Under the pieces are notes generated by a model. The model did not search any database, was not told the origin of the DNA, and worked only from the letters and a program-made list of their open reading frames with translations. Shown piece after piece: positions 18,298-26,770 of a DNA stretch of 64,000 nucleotides. The number at the start of each line of letters is the position of its first letter. Positions within the stretch are counted from its first letter, which is position 1. Source of the DNA: Sphingobacteriales bacterium (lineage in GTDB: Bacteria > Bacteroidota > Bacteroidia > Chitinophagales > UBA2359); contig JADKCK010000014.1 of NCBI GenBank assembly GCA_016718845.1, positions 96,670-160,669 of the forward strand, read 5' to 3'. A program made the position numbers and the translations under genes.

Positions 18298-20196
18298 ATG
18301 AAAAAATCATTTCTTACCTTTATTATTTTCTTAGCATTTGGCTTATCTACCAAAGCCCAAAACTGCGAGCCTGCCAACCTACCTTGGCTGCAAACCTTGT
18401 TGCAACAAACCTGCGACCCATTTTCGTGCGCCTTGCATTATTACCAAGCCGACTACAACGGTTCGGTGGTTTTTTACAACGACCTAAACCCTATATGCGC
18501 CGATTTTCCGGTAACAGTATACAAATGCGATGGTACTGTTTTTTGCCAATCGGGTGGCTTTTTTCCCGGCGATTGCCCACCTAATTTATTCAGCGAGTTT
18601 ACCAATATCCAACAACTACCCTCGCCTTGTGGCGGTTGTATCGACCCAAGTCTTATCAACCCCACCGCCATCTGCCCGCTAATATATGCCCCCGTTTGCG
18701 GTTGCAATGGCGTAACCTACGACAACGACTGTTTAGCCACCAATGTAGGCGGCGTTACCTCCTGGACACCCGGCGAATGTGGCAGTAGTGGCGGTTGTAT
18801 CGACCCAAGTCTTATCAACCCCACCGCCATCTGCCCGCTAATATATGCCCCCGTTTGCGGTTGCAATGGCGTAACCTACGACAACGACTGTTTAGCCACC
18901 AATGTAGGCGGCGTTACCTCCTGGACACCCGGCGAATGTGGCAGTAGTGGCGGTTGTATTGACCCAAGCCTTATAAACCCCACCGCCATCTGCCCGCTAA
19001 TATATGCCCCCGTTTGCGGTTGCAATGGCGTAACCTACGACAACGACTGTTTAGCCACCAATGTAGGCGGCGTTACCTCCTGGACACCCGGCGAATGTGG
19101 CAGTAGTGGCGGTTGTATCGACCCAAGCCTTATAAACCCCACCGCCATCTGCCCGCTAATATATGCCCCCGTTTGCGGTTGTAATGGCGTAACCTACGAC
19201 AACGATTGTTTTGCCACCAATGCAGGCGGCGTTACCTCCTGGACACCCGGCGAATGTGGCAGCAGTAACTGCATAAATCCTGCACAAATAGACTCGACGC
19301 AAGCCTGCCCCGACATTTATATGCCCGTTTGCGGCTGCAATGGCGTAACCTACAGCAACGAGTGCGAAGCTACCTATTACGGTGGCGTTACCGCTTTTAC
19401 ATCGGGTGCTTGCAATGGTGGCACTTGCCAAGCCGCCTTTGCTATCTCCGACTCGTTGGGCTTGTTCTATTTCACCGACCAATCAACTAGCACGGCTAGT
19501 ATTGCCGAGTGGAAATGGGTAATTGGCGACACCGTTAAACAAACACAAAATGCTACTTATTATGCAGGCATATCGCCCATTGCTTTTCAAATAAATGTTT
19601 GCTTAACCATTACCACCACCGATGGCTGCACCAGCACAGCTTGCGATGTTTTCTCGCCGCCAAGTTGCTATTTATACCCCAATTTTACCTACACCGCACA
19701 AGGTAAAAACGTTTATTTCACCGATGCCTCGGTAGGTTTAGGCGGTCCTACAAACTACGAATGGACTTTTGGCGATGGAGGTGTTATATCCTCGTTACAA
19801 AATCCCATACATGTATATGCCAACTACGGAACCTACAACGTTTGTTTAACCATAAGCGGTGGCATACAAGGTTGTGGCAGCGAGCAATATTGCCGCCAAA
19901 TAACCATAGACCCCGCCCAAAGTTTGACAACTATCGCACAGCAATACAACATACGCATTTACCCAAGTTACCTAACCGAAACCTTACAAATTAACTACCA
20001 ACTAAAAAACAAAGAAATGGTAAGCATTGATTTGTACGACATAAATGGCAAATTGGTGCGTAACATAACCCACACCGAGCAAAACGCAGGCACACACAAC
20101 ACCCAAATAAGCCAATTAAGCAATTTAGTTTCGGGGATTTATTTGGTGCGTATCCAAACACCTACTTTTAGCTATACCCAAAAAGTAGTGAAATAA
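18298..20196 (+). CDS. Secreted multi-Kazal protease-inhibitor protein with T9SS type A sorting domain
   Basis: A 632-residue exported protein. A signal peptide (MKKSFLTFIIFLAFGLSTKAQ) and a Cys-rich N-terminal domain (to about residue 110) precede five Kazal-type domains (about 112-377). Each has the pattern CPLIYAPVCGCNGVTYDNDC ... GGVTSW-PGEC. The first four are nearly identical 53-residue tandem copies; the fifth is diverged. PKD-like domains follow (YEWTFGDGG), then a type A sorting domain with the motif DLYDINGKLVR and the ending VRIQTPTFSYTQKVVK. Kazal domains inhibit serine proteases through an exposed loop. Identical loops would give several equal inhibitory sites on one surface-attached or released protein. 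The target protease is unknown. Confidence 0.92.
   Translation: MKKSFLTFIIFLAFGLSTKAQNCEPANLPWLQTLLQQTCDPFSCALHYYQADYNGSVVFYNDLNPICADFPVTVYKCDGTVFCQSGGFFPGDCPPNLFSEFTNIQQLPSPCGGCIDPSLINPTAICPLIYAPVCGCNGVTYDNDCLATNVGGVTSWTPGECGSSGGCIDPSLINPTAICPLIYAPVCGCNGVTYDNDCLATNVGGVTSWTPGECGSSGGCIDPSLINPTAICPLIYAPVCGCNGVTYDNDCLATNVGGVTSWTPGECGSSGGCIDPSLINPTAICPLIYAPVCGCNGVTYDNDCFATNAGGVTSWTPGECGSSNCINPAQIDSTQACPDIYMPVCGCNGVTYSNECEATYYGGVTAFTSGACNGGTCQAAFAISDSLGLFYFTDQSTSTASIAEWKWVIGDTVKQTQNATYYAGISPIAFQINVCLTITTTDGCTSTACDVFSPPSCYLYPNFTYTAQGKNVYFTDASVGLGGPTNYEWTFGDGGVISSLQNPIHVYANYGTYNVCLTISGGIQGCGSEQYCRQITIDPAQSLTTIAQQYNIRIYPSYLTETLQINYQLKNKEMVSIDLYDINGKLVRNITHTEQNAGTHNTQISQLSNLVSGIYLVRIQTPTFSYTQKVVK
18631..19266 (+). 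repeat. 159-bp in-frame tandem repeats (Kazal units)
   Basis: Units start at 18631, 18790, 18949 and 19108, exactly 159 bp (53 codons) apart. The first three differ by only a few silent changes; the fourth carries a few amino-acid changes (LATNVGG to FATNAGG). Identity at the DNA level indicates very recent duplication or ongoing gene conversion. Confidence 0.95.
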
Positions 20197-20210
20197 ACAC
20201 ACCGTTTTAT

Positions 20211-20253
20211 AAAAAAAACAGCCCTGAGCATTTGCTTAAGGCTGTTTTTTTTT
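20211..20253. terminator. Bidirectional terminator
   Basis: The AAAACAGCC-TGAGC arm (20211-20229) pairs with GCT-AAGGCTGTTTT (20234-20253), loop ATTT, with A- and T-runs on either side. It lies between the convergent Kazal gene and the antitoxin-like gene. Confidence 0.8.
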
Positions 20254-20307
20254 GTGGGTAATAAATTGGAGGTATGTCCATTTGAAATGAAGCGTCCAAC
20301 AAAACAT

Positions 20308-20529
20308 TCATAAAGGTAGATAATCGTTAAAATGATCGATAGGTTGGTCAAAATCTACTGCCATTTTAAATTTGCCTTTTGCACAGCCAAATATGGGAGT
20401 TTTGGGCGTTATGGGTATTTGTGTAGCAAATTGTTTGGCTAATAGGTAATCCAAAAAACTAGATAGTTCGTTTTTGAGCTGCTCGGTGTTTAGCAAACTA
20501 ATTTTGGTATAAATTTGTTGGTCGGTCAT
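20308..20529 (-). CDS. Orphan DUF2281-like antitoxin-type protein
   Basis: A 73-residue protein. The N-terminal helical part (LKNELSSFLDYLLAKQ) and the C-terminal motif IFGCAKGKFKMAVDFDQPIDHFNDYL match the DUF2281/VapB-like antitoxin pattern, in which the last ~35 residues wrap a PIN-domain toxin. No toxin gene is adjacent on either side: the downstream neighbour is the convergent Kazal gene and the upstream stretch is repeat-rich. It may be a relic of a toxin-antitoxin pair or act on a toxin elsewhere. Confidence 0.7.
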   Translation of the reverse strand: MTDQQIYTKISLLNTEQLKNELSSFLDYLLAKQFATQIPITPKTPIFGCAKGKFKMAVDFDQPIDHFNDYLPL

Positions 20530-20750
20530 AATATTGTTTTTATTTTGGTAAAAATGTAGGTTTCTGACACAAAGATACTGCTAAATATTAAAAGTGCCAA
20601 ATATTTTGCCACTTTTACAAGCACAAACTAAGTAATCACGATTAAATAACGTACCAATCTATACAGCCGTCTGTGTTAAATAAAATCGTTTTTTTTGAGC
20701 AAAAAGTGGGCTATCTAATTGACAACTAAATACTTGCTTTTTTTATAATA

Positions 20751-20903
20751 TCACCCCTTCGGGGTTAAAAACACAGGCATTACCTATTTTCTATAACAAT
20801 GCCACCCCTTCGGGGTTAAAATACCTTGCGTTAAACCCCGAAGGGGTGATATAATTATAGTCCAATGGTTGCACATCTTGTTTATCAAACCCCAACGGGG
20901 TGA
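20751..20903. repeat. Cluster of four GGGGT palindromes
   Basis: Four copies of a short hairpin word CACCCC-TTC-GGGGTT: two in one orientation (near 20752 and 20804), two inverted (near 20833 and 20888; the last has CAAC in the loop). They resemble REP-type sequences and lie in the otherwise empty stretch 20530-21078. Confidence 0.8.
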
Positions 20904-20968
20904 CACTATTTTTGTGTAAATGGCAAAGTGGCAAATTAGTACTTTATTTTTATTGCGTTACTAAGCTT

Positions 20969-21045
20969 AAAACGCCCACACAAACAAAATAGTATGCAGC
21001 CTGCTCAAAACTTTTTGGGGAAGCGATGAGCGGGCTGCGGACTAT
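20969..21045 (+). repeat. 77-bp hairpin repeat, copy A
   Basis: Begins AAAACGCCCACACAAAC and ends GGGCTGCGGACTAT. Outer arms ATAGTATGCAGCCTGC and GCGGGCTGCGGACTAT pair with small internal loops; an inner CTCAAAA/TTTTGGGG hairpin sits at the tip. Copies B (22928) and C (23720) are in the same orientation. This copy is just beyond the stop of the 21079-21630 gene. Confidence 0.88.
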
Positions 21046-21078
21046 ATTAGAGTGTTACAAGACTGTTGCACTAAAAAA

Positions 21079-21630
21079 CTAATGCCTTTTAGTATTTTTA
21101 GGTAACGGCGATATTTCAAAATTGAAATTTAATGGTTCATCATTACCCATATACCCTTTGGGTTTTGAGTAATTTTCTAACTTAATGTCGTTAAAAGAAA
21201 CACCAAATTTTTCATTTTTTAATTCCCCGTTTTGCAAAGTACTTAACGAACCTATATTAAATGACATACTGTACGAAATCTTCAACCATCCATTTTCTTC
21301 TTCGTAAACATACAAGTGTATATTTGATGCAGTAATAATAGTATTGCGAAAAGACAATGAAACTTGTTTATTATTACAAGGAACAATAAATTCTTCTTGC
21401 GGTAATACAAACAAATCTAAATTAAAGCTAAGCCAGATACTAGTTGTATCATACCGACTTTCTAGTAAAAAAGCCGTGGCATGGCACGATTTTATAGTAG
21501 GTTTATTGAGTGTTATCGTTTGTGGTACTACATTACAATTAGTTTTCTTGGGACCACAACGTAAAAGATAACAGCAAGAGGAAGAAAAAACAGTAACTAA
21601 AAGAAGTAAAAAAATATAGCTTTTTTTCAT
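21079..21630 (-). CDS. Lipoprotein of unknown function, possible immunity partner of the RHS tip
   Basis: A 183-residue protein. The start at 21630 gives a lipoprotein signal (MKKSYIFLLLLVTVFSSSCC); the ORF opens six codons earlier. The body is beta-rich (TSIWLSFNLDLFVLPQEEFIV, NIHLYVYEEENGWLKISYSM). I do not recognise the family. It starts 22 bases after the RHS-tip stop on the same strand, so the two are probably co-transcribed. In RHS toxin loci the gene directly after the toxin tip usually encodes the immunity protein, and a lipoprotein would suit a toxin acting in the periplasm. That role is an inference from position only. Confidence 0.65.
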   Translation of the reverse strand: MKKSYIFLLLLVTVFSSSCCYLLRCGPKKTNCNVVPQTITLNKPTIKSCHATAFLLESRYDTTSIWLSFNLDLFVLPQEEFIVPCNNKQVSLSFRNTIITASNIHLYVYEEENGWLKISYSMSFNIGSLSTLQNGELKNEKFGVSFNDIKLENYSKPKGYMGNDEPLNFNFEISPLPKNTKRH

Positions 21631-21652
21631 TTTAAAAAATATGCACATTTAT

Positions 21653-22927
21653 TTATTTTATATTATACAACCTAAATACAGTATCGTAGCTTATATAAGC
21701 GTTGTAATGACTAGACCAGAAATGACCGACCACACCTAATGCGTACAATTCGGCACTAAATTCGAGGGTACCTGGTGTCTCGTATAACCCAGCAATATGA
21801 AACCAAACTTCTGAATATTCGGTCATTGTTTTTCCGTAGAACTGTACAAAGCCCATATCTCGTTGTTCTGCGAAATGTCCCATTTCATGAGCCTCAATAT
21901 ATGCCAAATAATCATCTTTATCTGTATAATTAATCATACAATTTCTGCCAATAGTTATACCATTTCCTGCGTCATGACTACCCCAAAGAGGATGCCTAAA
22001 TATAGGTTTATAATTGCCAAAATTTGCAGTACTAATATGAGGTTGATAACCATACCCAAGGGCAGCTATAGTTAATCCAGAAAAAATAGCCCCAGATACA
22101 GCACCTGATTTCATACCTTGCAAAATTCCTGCTCCAATATACGTACCATTAAATGCAGCAGAAATGCCACCACTAACTCCCCTATAACAGCTCATTAGAA
22201 GCAGAAAAAGCAATCTCGCCAAAAATATTTTCGACTGCTCCGCCTGAAGTAGGATTATACCCACCAATAAAACCGCCTAGGACACCACCAATAACATCTG
22301 CAGTAAGGTTTCCCATCGAATAATCCTGCCCATTTGCTATTGCACGAGTACTTCTTATCAGTATATTTGAGAAAACATTTGTAGTAATACTATTGCCAAG
22401 TGAAGTAGGTATAGAGCCTCCAATACTTCCAGCAACAAAGCCATTAACAGCCCCAATAGCTAAAGATTGTCCTAATCCATACCAACTAAAATTGTGATGA
22501 ATTAAGGCATCAACAGTATATACCGTTCCTGATATTAATGAAGATATCAATATCCCTACTAGTAATGGGGTTTCTCCATCGGGGTCAACAAACTTTAAAG
22601 GGTTGTTGTGTGCATACGAGTACCTATTAAAGGTTTGTGCATAAAGGGCATCTTGTACGTAGTTGTCGGGGCTTAACATGCGCCCTACGGTGGGGTCGTA
22701 GAGCCTGCCGTTCATGTTTATGAGCGCAAATTGGTCGAGGTGCTCGTGGGCGGTATAGCCCCTGTATAGCCATGTTTGGGTGGGTGGCGTGGCACCGGTA
22801 TATGCCCATGTTGTAGGGTTGCGGCGGCGTCCCCATGCATCAAAACTTTGGTCGGCTTCGGTGGTGCCTGACGCATTTGTTACGCGCAGTATCGAGCCTA
22901 AATGGTCTTTAAATACATAGTGATAGC
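21653..22927 (-). pseudogene. RHS-repeat tip with metalloprotease-like C-terminus, frameshifted
   Basis: The first part (22182-22927) is the RHS core end: DHLGSILRVTN, FDAWGRRR, RLYDPTVGRMLSPDNYVQ, and the hallmark NRYSYAHNNPLKFVDPDGE. A Gly/Ile-rich linker follows. Near 22190 the frame shifts by one base (an extra T in the TTAT stretch would explain it). The continuation (21653 to about 22190) reads GVSGGISAAFNGTYIGAG and then a C-terminal domain with HEMGH (an HExxH zinc-protease motif) in YIEAHEMGHFAEQRDMG and a downstream SAELYALG that could supply a third ligand. The N-terminal RHS shell is absent: coding begins beside repeat copy B, with an in-frame ATG at 22967 inside it. So this is a displaced tip, not a full RHS protein. 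A sequencing error could account for the frameshift. Confidence 0.8.
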
Positions 22928-23004
22928 AAAACGCCCACACAAACAAAATAGTATGCAGCCTGCCCAAAACTTTTTGGGGAAGTGATGAGCGGGCTGCGGA
23001 CTAT
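22928..23004 (+). repeat. 77-bp hairpin repeat, copy B
   Basis: Almost identical to copy A (differences in the inner CCCAAAA arm and one base near AAGTGATGAG). It lies exactly at the upstream boundary of the RHS-tip coding sequence. Confidence 0.88.
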
Positions 23005-23056
23005 GTATGTGTTCTATGTGTCTTTAAAATACGAAAAAGCAAAGCAAATTTGTTTT

Positions 23057-23638
23057 CTATTTTAACCCCGACCACATAGGATAAGCCTGTATAAATTGCA
23101 GTAAGTGTTTTTCGTAACGAAACACATAATGTTGTTCAAGCTCTACTTTGTCTTGATAAAAAAAATCGTGTACCTGTTTTATCGATAACACACATTGTTT
23201 AAAGTCTTCTTTTACTTCAGCATCTACCCCGACAATAAGTATTTCATAGTCTGTGTTATGATAAATAAACCAACTTGACAAGGTGCCATAAATTGTTCCT
23301 TCTACAGCAAAAGTAAAATAATACTCTTCACACTCTGGTTGTAACGATTTATTGTACAAAACATCAGCAAATATTTCTGTTGGGATAGTTTTTTTAAAGT
23401 TAGGGTAATTCAGTTCTTGTTGAGCCAGCCCGCCATTCAAGGGCTTTCGCCATACCTTTAATGCCCCATTATGCTCAACTATAAACTGTGTTTCTCCTAT
23501 AGTTTGCCCAAATTCTTGCAATGCTTCAAAAAACAAAGGCGTATCTTGACAACTAAGTATATCGGAGAGAAATACATAAACCGTTGTAAAAAGTTTAGGT
23601 AAAACGTATGCTGGAAATTTTGGCTTTACTTTTACCAT
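23057..23638 (-). CDS. Unknown protein in RHS-associated island
   Basis: A 193-residue soluble protein with no signal peptide and alternating helices and strands (FFEALQEFGQTIG, TQFIVEHNGALKVWRK, YYFTFAVEGTIYGTLSSWFIYHNT, YEILIVGVDAEVKEDF). I do not recognise the family. Size, solubility and its place next to an RHS tip, bounded by repeat copies B and C, would fit an immunity protein of a lost toxin; that is inference. The coding sequence looks AT-richer than the clpB or metB regions. Confidence 0.65.
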   Translation of the reverse strand: MVKVKPKFPAYVLPKLFTTVYVFLSDILSCQDTPLFFEALQEFGQTIGETQFIVEHNGALKVWRKPLNGGLAQQELNYPNFKKTIPTEIFADVLYNKSLQPECEEYYFTFAVEGTIYGTLSSWFIYHNTDYEILIVGVDAEVKEDFKQCVLSIKQVHDFFYQDKVELEQHYVFRYEKHLLQFIQAYPMWSGLK

Positions 23639-23719
23639 CTTAATTTAAGTGTAGCTACCTTGTTTAATTAAAAAGTGATTGTTCGTCCGCCTTTGTTGAG
23701 GTTGCATTGATAAATTTGC

Positions 23720-23796
23720 AAAACGCCCACACAAACAAAATAGTACGCAGCCTACCCAAAACTTTTTGGGGAAGTGATGAGCGGGCTGCTTACTAT
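23720..23796 (+). repeat. 77-bp hairpin repeat, copy C
   Basis: Same element as copies A and B. The base of the stem has changed on both sides (ATAGTA with TACTAT), keeping the pairing, which suggests that the fold rather than the exact sequence is retained. Confidence 0.88.
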
Positions 23797-23856
23797 GTAG
23801 GGTAAGTAAAACAAACTATTTTATGTACCACAAAATGCAGGGCATAAAATGAAAGT

Positions 23857-24306
23857 TTAACGCTTTGTTCTTGGAGGTATTTGAATGCGTAAAGTATCCG
23901 TTAGTGTTTTGCCATTACAGCTAATGTAGTTACAGGGTAATAGGTATACTGTATTTTTAGCTATTTTATTGATAGGTATCATAACAGTAAAGGAATTTTG
24001 CGTTAGTGGTTTGACAGCAATACATGGCTTATGTTTGCAATCATATTTTACTATGTTTTGCCGTGTTCCTTCTGCAAACAATTTTAGTGAGTCCACATTT
24101 ACTGCCCATTGCCCTTCTTGTAGCTCATGTGTTAAACGAACAAACCGCCCAAATACACTTGCTTTTAACAAAATGACATTATTTGATTTTTTAAGCGTAT
24201 ACTCTCGCGTTTGATTAATTCTTAATGGAAATTGTGCTGTACAAGCTGTTATAAAAAAACAAAACAACAACAAGCCAATAAAACGCAAGTTTATTAAAGG
24301 TGACAT
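23857..24306 (-). CDS. Small lipoprotein of unknown function
   Basis: A 149-residue protein with a lipoprotein signal (LRFIGLLLFCFFITAC). The mature part is beta-rich, with paired cysteines (YDCKHKPCIAV, LPCNYISCNGK) that may form disulfides. It follows the 24330-25277 gene on the same strand after 23 bases, so the two probably form an operon. The family is not recognised. Confidence 0.65.
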   Translation of the reverse strand: MSPLINLRFIGLLLFCFFITACTAQFPLRINQTREYTLKKSNNVILLKASVFGRFVRLTHELQEGQWAVNVDSLKLFAEGTRQNIVKYDCKHKPCIAVKPLTQNSFTVMIPINKIAKNTVYLLPCNYISCNGKTLTDTLRIQIPPRTKR

Positions 24307-24329
24307 AATGTTTTGGTAGTTTTAACAAA

Positions 24330-25277
24330 TTATTGATTACTAATTGGCGTTACATTAAAACAGCCATTGCAAGTTTTTTCTGGTGTGGCTTCCTCCTCTA
24401 AAAGCTCTTCAACTTTTATATTGTCCATTAGGTAATAGTTATCCGCCCCATCAGCAAAATTATCAGAAAATTTATGCACAAAAAGACTTTTGTTGCTTGT
24501 AATGAATTTAGTGATTTTTTCAACATACGGGCTCTGCCTTAGTTTTAACATTTGTTCAATAATTTTTTTATCATCTTTATAGGCAAATTGCCCAAAAGTA
24601 ATAAACCGCTCACCACCTTTTGCTGTGTAATAGGTAGTATAATTATGCCAAGTACTGTCTGTCATGTACTCTTGAAAAGAAAAATCGGCATACACTTTTT
24701 CTGTTGCAAATAAATCGTAGTAAAATGGCGAATTTTTCCCTCCATGTAACGACCTAACAGTAAGTTTTTTGGAACGAGGTGATAAACTTTTGCTTAGAGA
24801 TAATGGGTTATCTGTGTGAAATAAGATAGAGTCGTTGTTAAATTTGTATCCGAAACCCTTACTGGCAATAACCACATTGTTCTGAATAAAAAATTTCATA
24901 GCAAACGAGATTTTGTACTTTTTACCCGCCTCTAAAGGTTTAGACAGTTTACCTGTAAGATGCTCCATATATCCAAAATAATCAATTCCATATAATCCAA
25001 TACAGTAATTACCAGAAGCACAACGTAGGCAAAATTGAAGAGCAGAAGTAATACTCATTACATTGCTTGAATTACAAACTTTGTGGTCTCTATAAATATC
25101 CACAGAACAATCGGTGGGCTGATACCAGTGTTTTGCGTAAAATGTATCTAAATATACCTGATAATCTCCTTTGTTCGGCACTACCTCTTCAAAATCTCCG
25201 TTTAACAATAAATTTTGAGCAAAAACATTTTTGGTAAAAAAAGCAAAAAAAAGTAAGAAAATAATTTTTATTTTCAT
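24330..25277 (-). CDS. Secreted protein with carbohydrate-binding-like fold
   Basis: A 315-residue exported protein: signal peptide MKIKIIFLLFFAFFTKNVFAQ, then the opening NLLLNGDFEE and a late YYLMDNIKVEE, the usual first and last strands of jelly-roll (galactose-binding-like) domains in Bacteroidota secreted proteins. In between are ASGNYCIGLYG and several Tyr/Phe-rich strands. In other genomes such modules often precede an OmpA domain; here the protein stops soon after the jelly roll, with a Cys-containing tail (CNGCFN). Ligand unknown. Confidence 0.7.
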   Translation of the reverse strand: MKIKIIFLLFFAFFTKNVFAQNLLLNGDFEEVVPNKGDYQVYLDTFYAKHWYQPTDCSVDIYRDHKVCNSSNVMSITSALQFCLRCASGNYCIGLYGIDYFGYMEHLTGKLSKPLEAGKKYKISFAMKFFIQNNVVIASKGFGYKFNNDSILFHTDNPLSLSKSLSPRSKKLTVRSLHGGKNSPFYYDLFATEKVYADFSFQEYMTDSTWHNYTTYYTAKGGERFITFGQFAYKDDKKIIEQMLKLRQSPYVEKITKFITSNKSLFVHKFSDNFADGADNYYLMDNIKVEELLEEEATPEKTCNGCFNVTPISNQ

Positions 25278-25570
25278 GAATTATTGAATTTAATTAAGTA
25301 GATGCGATTTACTGTTTTTTAATAACACAACTACCCCTATCGAAGATGAATTTTTAAAACACTTGTGTTTCAACAAGCAACTTGACAATGGCAAGTAGTT
25401 GTGTTAAAAAAAGTGTTGCTACCAAAACAAAAAAGATCCCCATGTTCGATATGGCTGCCAAGCCGTCGGCTCCACCGACAACCATGCCTATCTACACTAC
25501 CTTCGCCTACCTTAGCTAAATAGTAGGCAAAGGTGATATAAAGAAACCTCAATAACTCAGTTGGCAAAAT

Positions 25571-26155
25571 TTACATTGAACTGCTCATAACACACTCATA
25601 AAACTCCCGATCATTAATAACAAGAACAAAGTCTATTTTTTTATCATTGTTTGTAATGCTTAAAAACAGATAGTTTTGGTATCTATTTTCTGAGATGTAT
25701 GACTTTACCCTAAATGCAATTGGCTGCTCACCAAAAACAGAAAGAATCTCTTTGTTTATGACACTTAATGAATTAGGCGTAAAATGCAACACATACTTTA
25801 CATGGAGAAAACTTATGCCTTCTATTAATGCCTTATTTGCTTGACAGTAGGTTTTAAGCATGCCTTTTGCCTTTATCATGCCTTTTCCTTTTGCTTTTAT
25901 CTTTCCGTTGAAAATGGTGTAAAACGTCCAACTAGCATGTCCATAATTACTTGTTAGTACATTTTTAGTACATTTTGTTTCGTACTCATATAGGTTTTCG
26001 TTAGCACCTCCATGAAGTATAGAAAAAACATCTTGCTTAATGGTTTCGTCTTGCAGTTTATCTATCGTAATTGGATTTATTACGGAATCGTACTCACCTT
26101 TGTTTGGAGTTTTATGAGCAAAAAGAAAGAAAATAACCAAAAATAGGTATTTCAT
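25571..26155 (-). CDS. Unknown exported protein
   Basis: A 194-residue protein with a short hydrophobic N-terminus (MKYLFLVIFFLFA) that looks like a signal peptide or anchor. The body is mixed (ASWTFYTIFNGKIKAKGKGM, IDFVLVINDREFYEC). Family not recognised. It follows the EF-Tu-like gene by 29 bases on the same strand. The 290-base gap after it (25278-25570) contains only AACACAACTAC/GTAGTTGTGTT arms and a short GTCGG/CCGAC dyad. Confidence 0.6.
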   Translation of the reverse strand: MKYLFLVIFFLFAHKTPNKGEYDSVINPITIDKLQDETIKQDVFSILHGGANENLYEYETKCTKNVLTSNYGHASWTFYTIFNGKIKAKGKGMIKAKGMLKTYCQANKALIEGISFLHVKYVLHFTPNSLSVINKEILSVFGEQPIAFRVKSYISENRYQNYLFLSITNNDKKIDFVLVINDREFYECVMSSSM

Positions 26156-26184
26156 TTGTTAGTTGTTTAATGGTTTACCAAACT

Positions 26185-26493
26185 TTATTTTTCTTCGCCA
26201 ATTATTGCTGTAATTACGCCTTTGCCAATAAGATATCTCGCCCCTTCTGCAATAAAAAACTCTTTGCCTACAAAAAACTCCTTGTTTACATCAAGGTCTT
26301 TGTAAAAGTACAGTTTTAGCAATCTGTTTTTATAGGCATTATCCATTTGTAGCATTTCGCCTTCATCAAGTATAAACAAACCAGAACGTACTACATTATT
26401 GCCAAAAAAAAGTAGTGGTCTATAAGTGTTGCCTTGAATGGGTATTTTTCTAAACTCATTGGTAAGTTGAATATCGGCTTTAAATGCAAACAT
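26185..26493 (-). CDS. Stand-alone EF-Tu domain III-like protein
   Basis: A 102-residue protein that aligns by eye with the C-terminal beta-barrel of elongation factor Tu. FKADIQL corresponds to FESEVYIL, GNTYRPLLFF to GYRPQFYF, and IAEGARYLIGKGVITAI to the end of EF-Tu (REGGRTVGAGVV). The GTPase domain is absent. Established: domain III binds tRNA and EF-Ts in EF-Tu, and EF-Tu is a known partner of some contact-dependent toxins. Inference: a free domain III could act as a decoy or immunity factor. The neighbours are unknown genes in the RHS-associated island. Confidence 0.7.
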   Translation of the reverse strand: MFAFKADIQLTNEFRKIPIQGNTYRPLLFFGNNVVRSGLFILDEGEMLQMDNAYKNRLLKLYFYKDLDVNKEFFVGKEFFIAEGARYLIGKGVITAIIGEEK

Positions 26494-26770
26494 ATATATT
26501 TTTTATCTTATTTGATTGTAGTATTGCTCCGCAAACATACGTCAATATATCCAAATTACACACCAAAAGTGAAAAAAAAGTAAACATGTTAGCTAATGTT
26601 ACACAGAATTTGAAATTTTGTTAGCTCTTTTTAATTTTCTCAAAAAATTGTCATAGTTTTAGCATTACTCTAATTGTAGCATTCTTGCACACAAAAGCAA
26701 AAGTGTTTTCTCTTTAACATGCCTTACCTATCAAAATTGGCACGGTTTTAGAAGTATTAAAAGTAAGTTT

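Noticed and set aside
20969..23796. Integron attC sites
   Set aside because: The 77-bp repeats fold like attC hairpins, but the RYYYAAC/GTTRRRY end motifs are missing and no integrase is in the window.
25370..25567. 65-residue minus-strand ORF after the 25571-26155 gene
   Set aside because: No start context, no family resemblance, and it overlaps inverted-repeat sequence; could be a relic but cannot be supported.
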